Positions 62,420 to 64,000 of a DNA stretch of 64,000 nt are shown in pieces (position 1 is the stretch's first letter; every line of letters starts with the position of its first letter). Position numbers and translations under genes: made by a program. A model generated the notes under the pieces. The model was not told the origin of the DNA and searched no databases. It saw only the letters and a list, made by a program, of their open reading frames with translations. The stretch lies in NCBI GenBank assembly GCA_037143335.1, contig JBAWZA010000012.1:28077-92076 (forward strand), in the 5' to 3' direction. Source of the stretch: PALSA-1296 sp037143335. GTDB lineage: Bacteria > Bacteroidota > Ignavibacteria > Palsa-1295.

Positions 62420-64000
62420 TCAGTGTACTATCAGAATTTTTGAACTCGCCACAGCTACTCCGTTTACTTGTGCGGTTAAGAAATATTCTCCACTCGGCAA
62501 GCCACTTACGCTCAACGGAAAGTAGCGCACTTCGCTTTCGATAAAACCGCCAGCGATGGTAAGAACAAGCTTACCATTTGCATCAAAAAGTCCGAATGTG
62601 ACATTGGTTGGCTTTGCCGAGGATATACTAATTTCACTCGCTTTGGAGACTGGATTCGGGGAAATTTGTAGAGATATTCCAAACTCATCCGAGATATTTT
62701 TCACTGAGCCAACAACGGTATTCACATGTCCCTTGCCATGCAGGCTCACCGTGATTGGTGAACCTTCTGTAGCGGTGATAACGTATGTCCCATCAAAGGT
62801 ACCCGCGGCCAGAGGACTAAACGTAATAGAAATTTCTTTCGTAGCACCCGCTTTTAGCGTAAATGGCGTATTTACGGTTGTCGAACTGAATTCAGTTGCA
62901 CCTGTAATCTTTACGCTTTGAATTGTCGCCACCGCCGACCCATTATTTGTCAGAATAAATTTCTTCGATCTGCTTGAGTCCGAATCAACAGTTGTGAAAT
63001 CAATGCTATTGATATCCGTTGAGAGTTTGGAATCTATTCCAGTACCATGTAATAATATTTTAACGAGCGGGGAAGCATCGTCAGTTGTTATGTTTAAGGT
63101 GGCACTGTAAGGGATCTCTTGAGTTGGGGCGAAGCGAAGTTTGATCTTTACACTGTCCTTAGGAGCGATGCTGTGCGCAACTGTATCAAGAATCAAGAAT
63201 CCTTTCGAACTGTCGATCAAACGATAACTAAAAATCTTCGCCGATGCAGTGCCGAAATTATGGAGCATGATCGTTGTATCTACTGTCTTCGATATATTTA
63301 ATTGATGAAAATCAATAAGCGATGGAATAACCAACGCGGAGATAACACCAACTCCTTTCATGTATACCGTGTCAAAGCTATTATGCGAGTCCGTGCTTTG
63401 GATCACAAACATTCCAGTTACAGGTCCCTCTTTTACGGGGCTAAATTGCAAATTCTCATCAACCTTTTGCAATGGTGGAATTGTAGGGAATACATTCGTC
63501 GCATTGAACACTACCGGCGTAAAACTTCCGAAGCTAATTCCGAGATCATAAGAACCAGAATTCATCACGGAAATAGATGCACTGCCTGTGCCACCAACTC
63601 GAACGTTGCCAAAATCTACCGTGTCTTTCGTATTGACAGTAAGTTTCGGTGTTCCACTTCTTGCTAAGAGAGTAATCTGCTTTGATGGGTTTGCGATGTC
63701 ATCTGAATTAATGGTAAGTGTTCCATTATCCGATCCTTCAGAGGCAGATGTATAATTATACGTCAGCTGTGTTGAACCACCAGCAACTACGGCAATCGGA
63801 CCTCCTGAACTTGTGAGAAAAAACTTTTGTGTTGGTTGCGAAATAACGATGCTTGAGATATGGAGAGAATCATCACCAGAATTAGTCACCACGAATGTGC
63901 CCGGTACAGAAGTACCTGTGAGATTCAACCCCAAATCCATTGTAGTGGAGGCTACACTAACGATTGGCGCAGCGCCTGTGCCAGTTAAGGCAATAGTTGG
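62420..64000 (-). CDS. Choice-of-anchor domain protein with T9SS sorting domain (5' end missing)
   Basis: The reading frame is open to the right edge; 527 codons are visible, and the N-terminus lies beyond 64000. An internal ATG at 63940 is not a true start, because TIALTGTGAAPIVSVAS continues the repeat pattern upstream. At least five choice-of-anchor/ASPM modules follow, each with the F(G)/x-V-x-(V/I)-G-x-x-x-x-x-x-(V/I)-x-(V/L)-x-N-x-G pattern (VDFGNVRVGGTGSASISVMN, IDFHQLNISKTVDTTIML). The last ~80 residues are a T9SS domain (LQISPNPVSKASEI ... LPSGEYFLTAQVNG). It is a surface or secreted structural protein; ligand unknown. Confidence 0.85.
   Translation of the reverse strand, partial: PTIALTGTGAAPIVSVASTTMDLGLNLTGTSVPGTFVVTNSGDDSLHISSIVISQPTQKFFLTSSGGPIAVVAGGSTQLTYNYTSASEGSDNGTLTINSDDIANPSKQITLLARSGTPKLTVNTKDTVDFGNVRVGGTGSASISVMNSGSYDLGISFGSFTPVVFNATNVFPTIPPLQKVDENLQFSPVKEGPVTGMFVIQSTDSHNSFDTVYMKGVGVISALVIPSLIDFHQLNISKTVDTTIMLHNFGTASAKIFSYRLIDSSKGFLILDTVAHSIAPKDSVKIKLRFAPTQEIPYSATLNITTDDASPLVKILLHGTGIDSKLSTDINSIDFTTVDSDSSRSKKFILTNNGSAVATIQSVKITGATEFSSTTVNTPFTLKAGATKEISITFSPLAAGTFDGTYVITATEGSPITVSLHGKGHVNTVVGSVKNISDEFGISLQISPNPVSKASEISISSAKPTNVTFGLFDANGKLVLTIAGGFIESEVRYFPLSVSGLPSGEYFLTAQVNGVAVASSKILIVH

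Overview
The window is 64 kb of bacterial chromosome, coding on both strands, with short intergenic gaps and no rRNA, prophage, integrase, transposase or CRISPR array. It probably comes from the Chlorobi / Ignavibacteria / 'Candidatus Kapabacteria' side of the FCB (Bacteroidota-like) group. The reasons are: at least seven secreted proteins that end in type IX secretion (T9SS, Por) C-terminal sorting domains; many choice-of-anchor, FG-GAP-like and BNR modules; many GTG/TTG starts; and a tmRNA tag, ANYSYAMAA, close to the tag I recall for green sulfur bacteria (from memory, not searched). TAG, TAA and TGA all end intact genes, so the code is standard.

Layout. 0-10 kb: a partial RodZ-type HTH gene, ffh next to tRNA-Glu, rdgB, radA, a 1027-aa secreted von Willebrand A protein, a BadF-type sugar kinase and speA. 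10-19 kb: a fatty acid desaturase, tRNA-Leu, an enlarged CDF metal transporter, sdhA, an outer-membrane-like protein, and a RecB/AddA-like helicase-nuclease paired with a hemerythrin-like gene. 19-25 kb: a T9SS BNR-repeat protein, then a minus-strand group of a MoxR ATPase and two paralogous exported proteins of a family I do not recognise. 25-31 kb: ald-nuoG-nuoH-nuoI followed by a LamG/T9SS protein. 31-36.5 kb: a tight plus-strand run of gdhA, an unknown exported protein, a BamD-like lipoprotein, an acyl-CoA thioesterase, an ABC ATPase and tgt.

36.5-45 kb: a T9SS gene split by one in-frame TAG, tRNA-Ser, a putative winged-helix protein, a 1447-aa subtilisin-like protease, a ParE-type toxin-antitoxin pair and ssrA (tmRNA). 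45-64 kb: a TIGR01777 epimerase, recJ-yebC-T9SS protein, a GT9 glycosyltransferase with a YfhO membrane protein, TPR-TfoX_C-pyrE, mnmA, a lipoprotein, an acyl-CoA carboxyltransferase, a heme-binding-type lipoprotein, tRNA-Pro, a fused-permease ABC transporter with its ATPase, and a choice-of-anchor/T9SS protein that runs off the right edge.

Most of this is housekeeping: protein targeting, recombination repair, tRNA modification, complex I, nitrogen and amino acid metabolism, and envelope biogenesis. I do not see an obvious new multi-gene defence or biosynthetic system. The items most worth a second look are: a strong intrinsic-terminator hairpin lying inside the signal-peptide codons of the gene after gdhA; a Tgt enzyme that has lost all three zinc cysteines; the single amber stop in a T9SS gene; the MoxR-linked exported pair sharing a C-terminal W-N-K-K signature; and a CDF transporter with three apparent C-terminal domains. 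All family assignments were made by reading the protein sequences; no database search was run.
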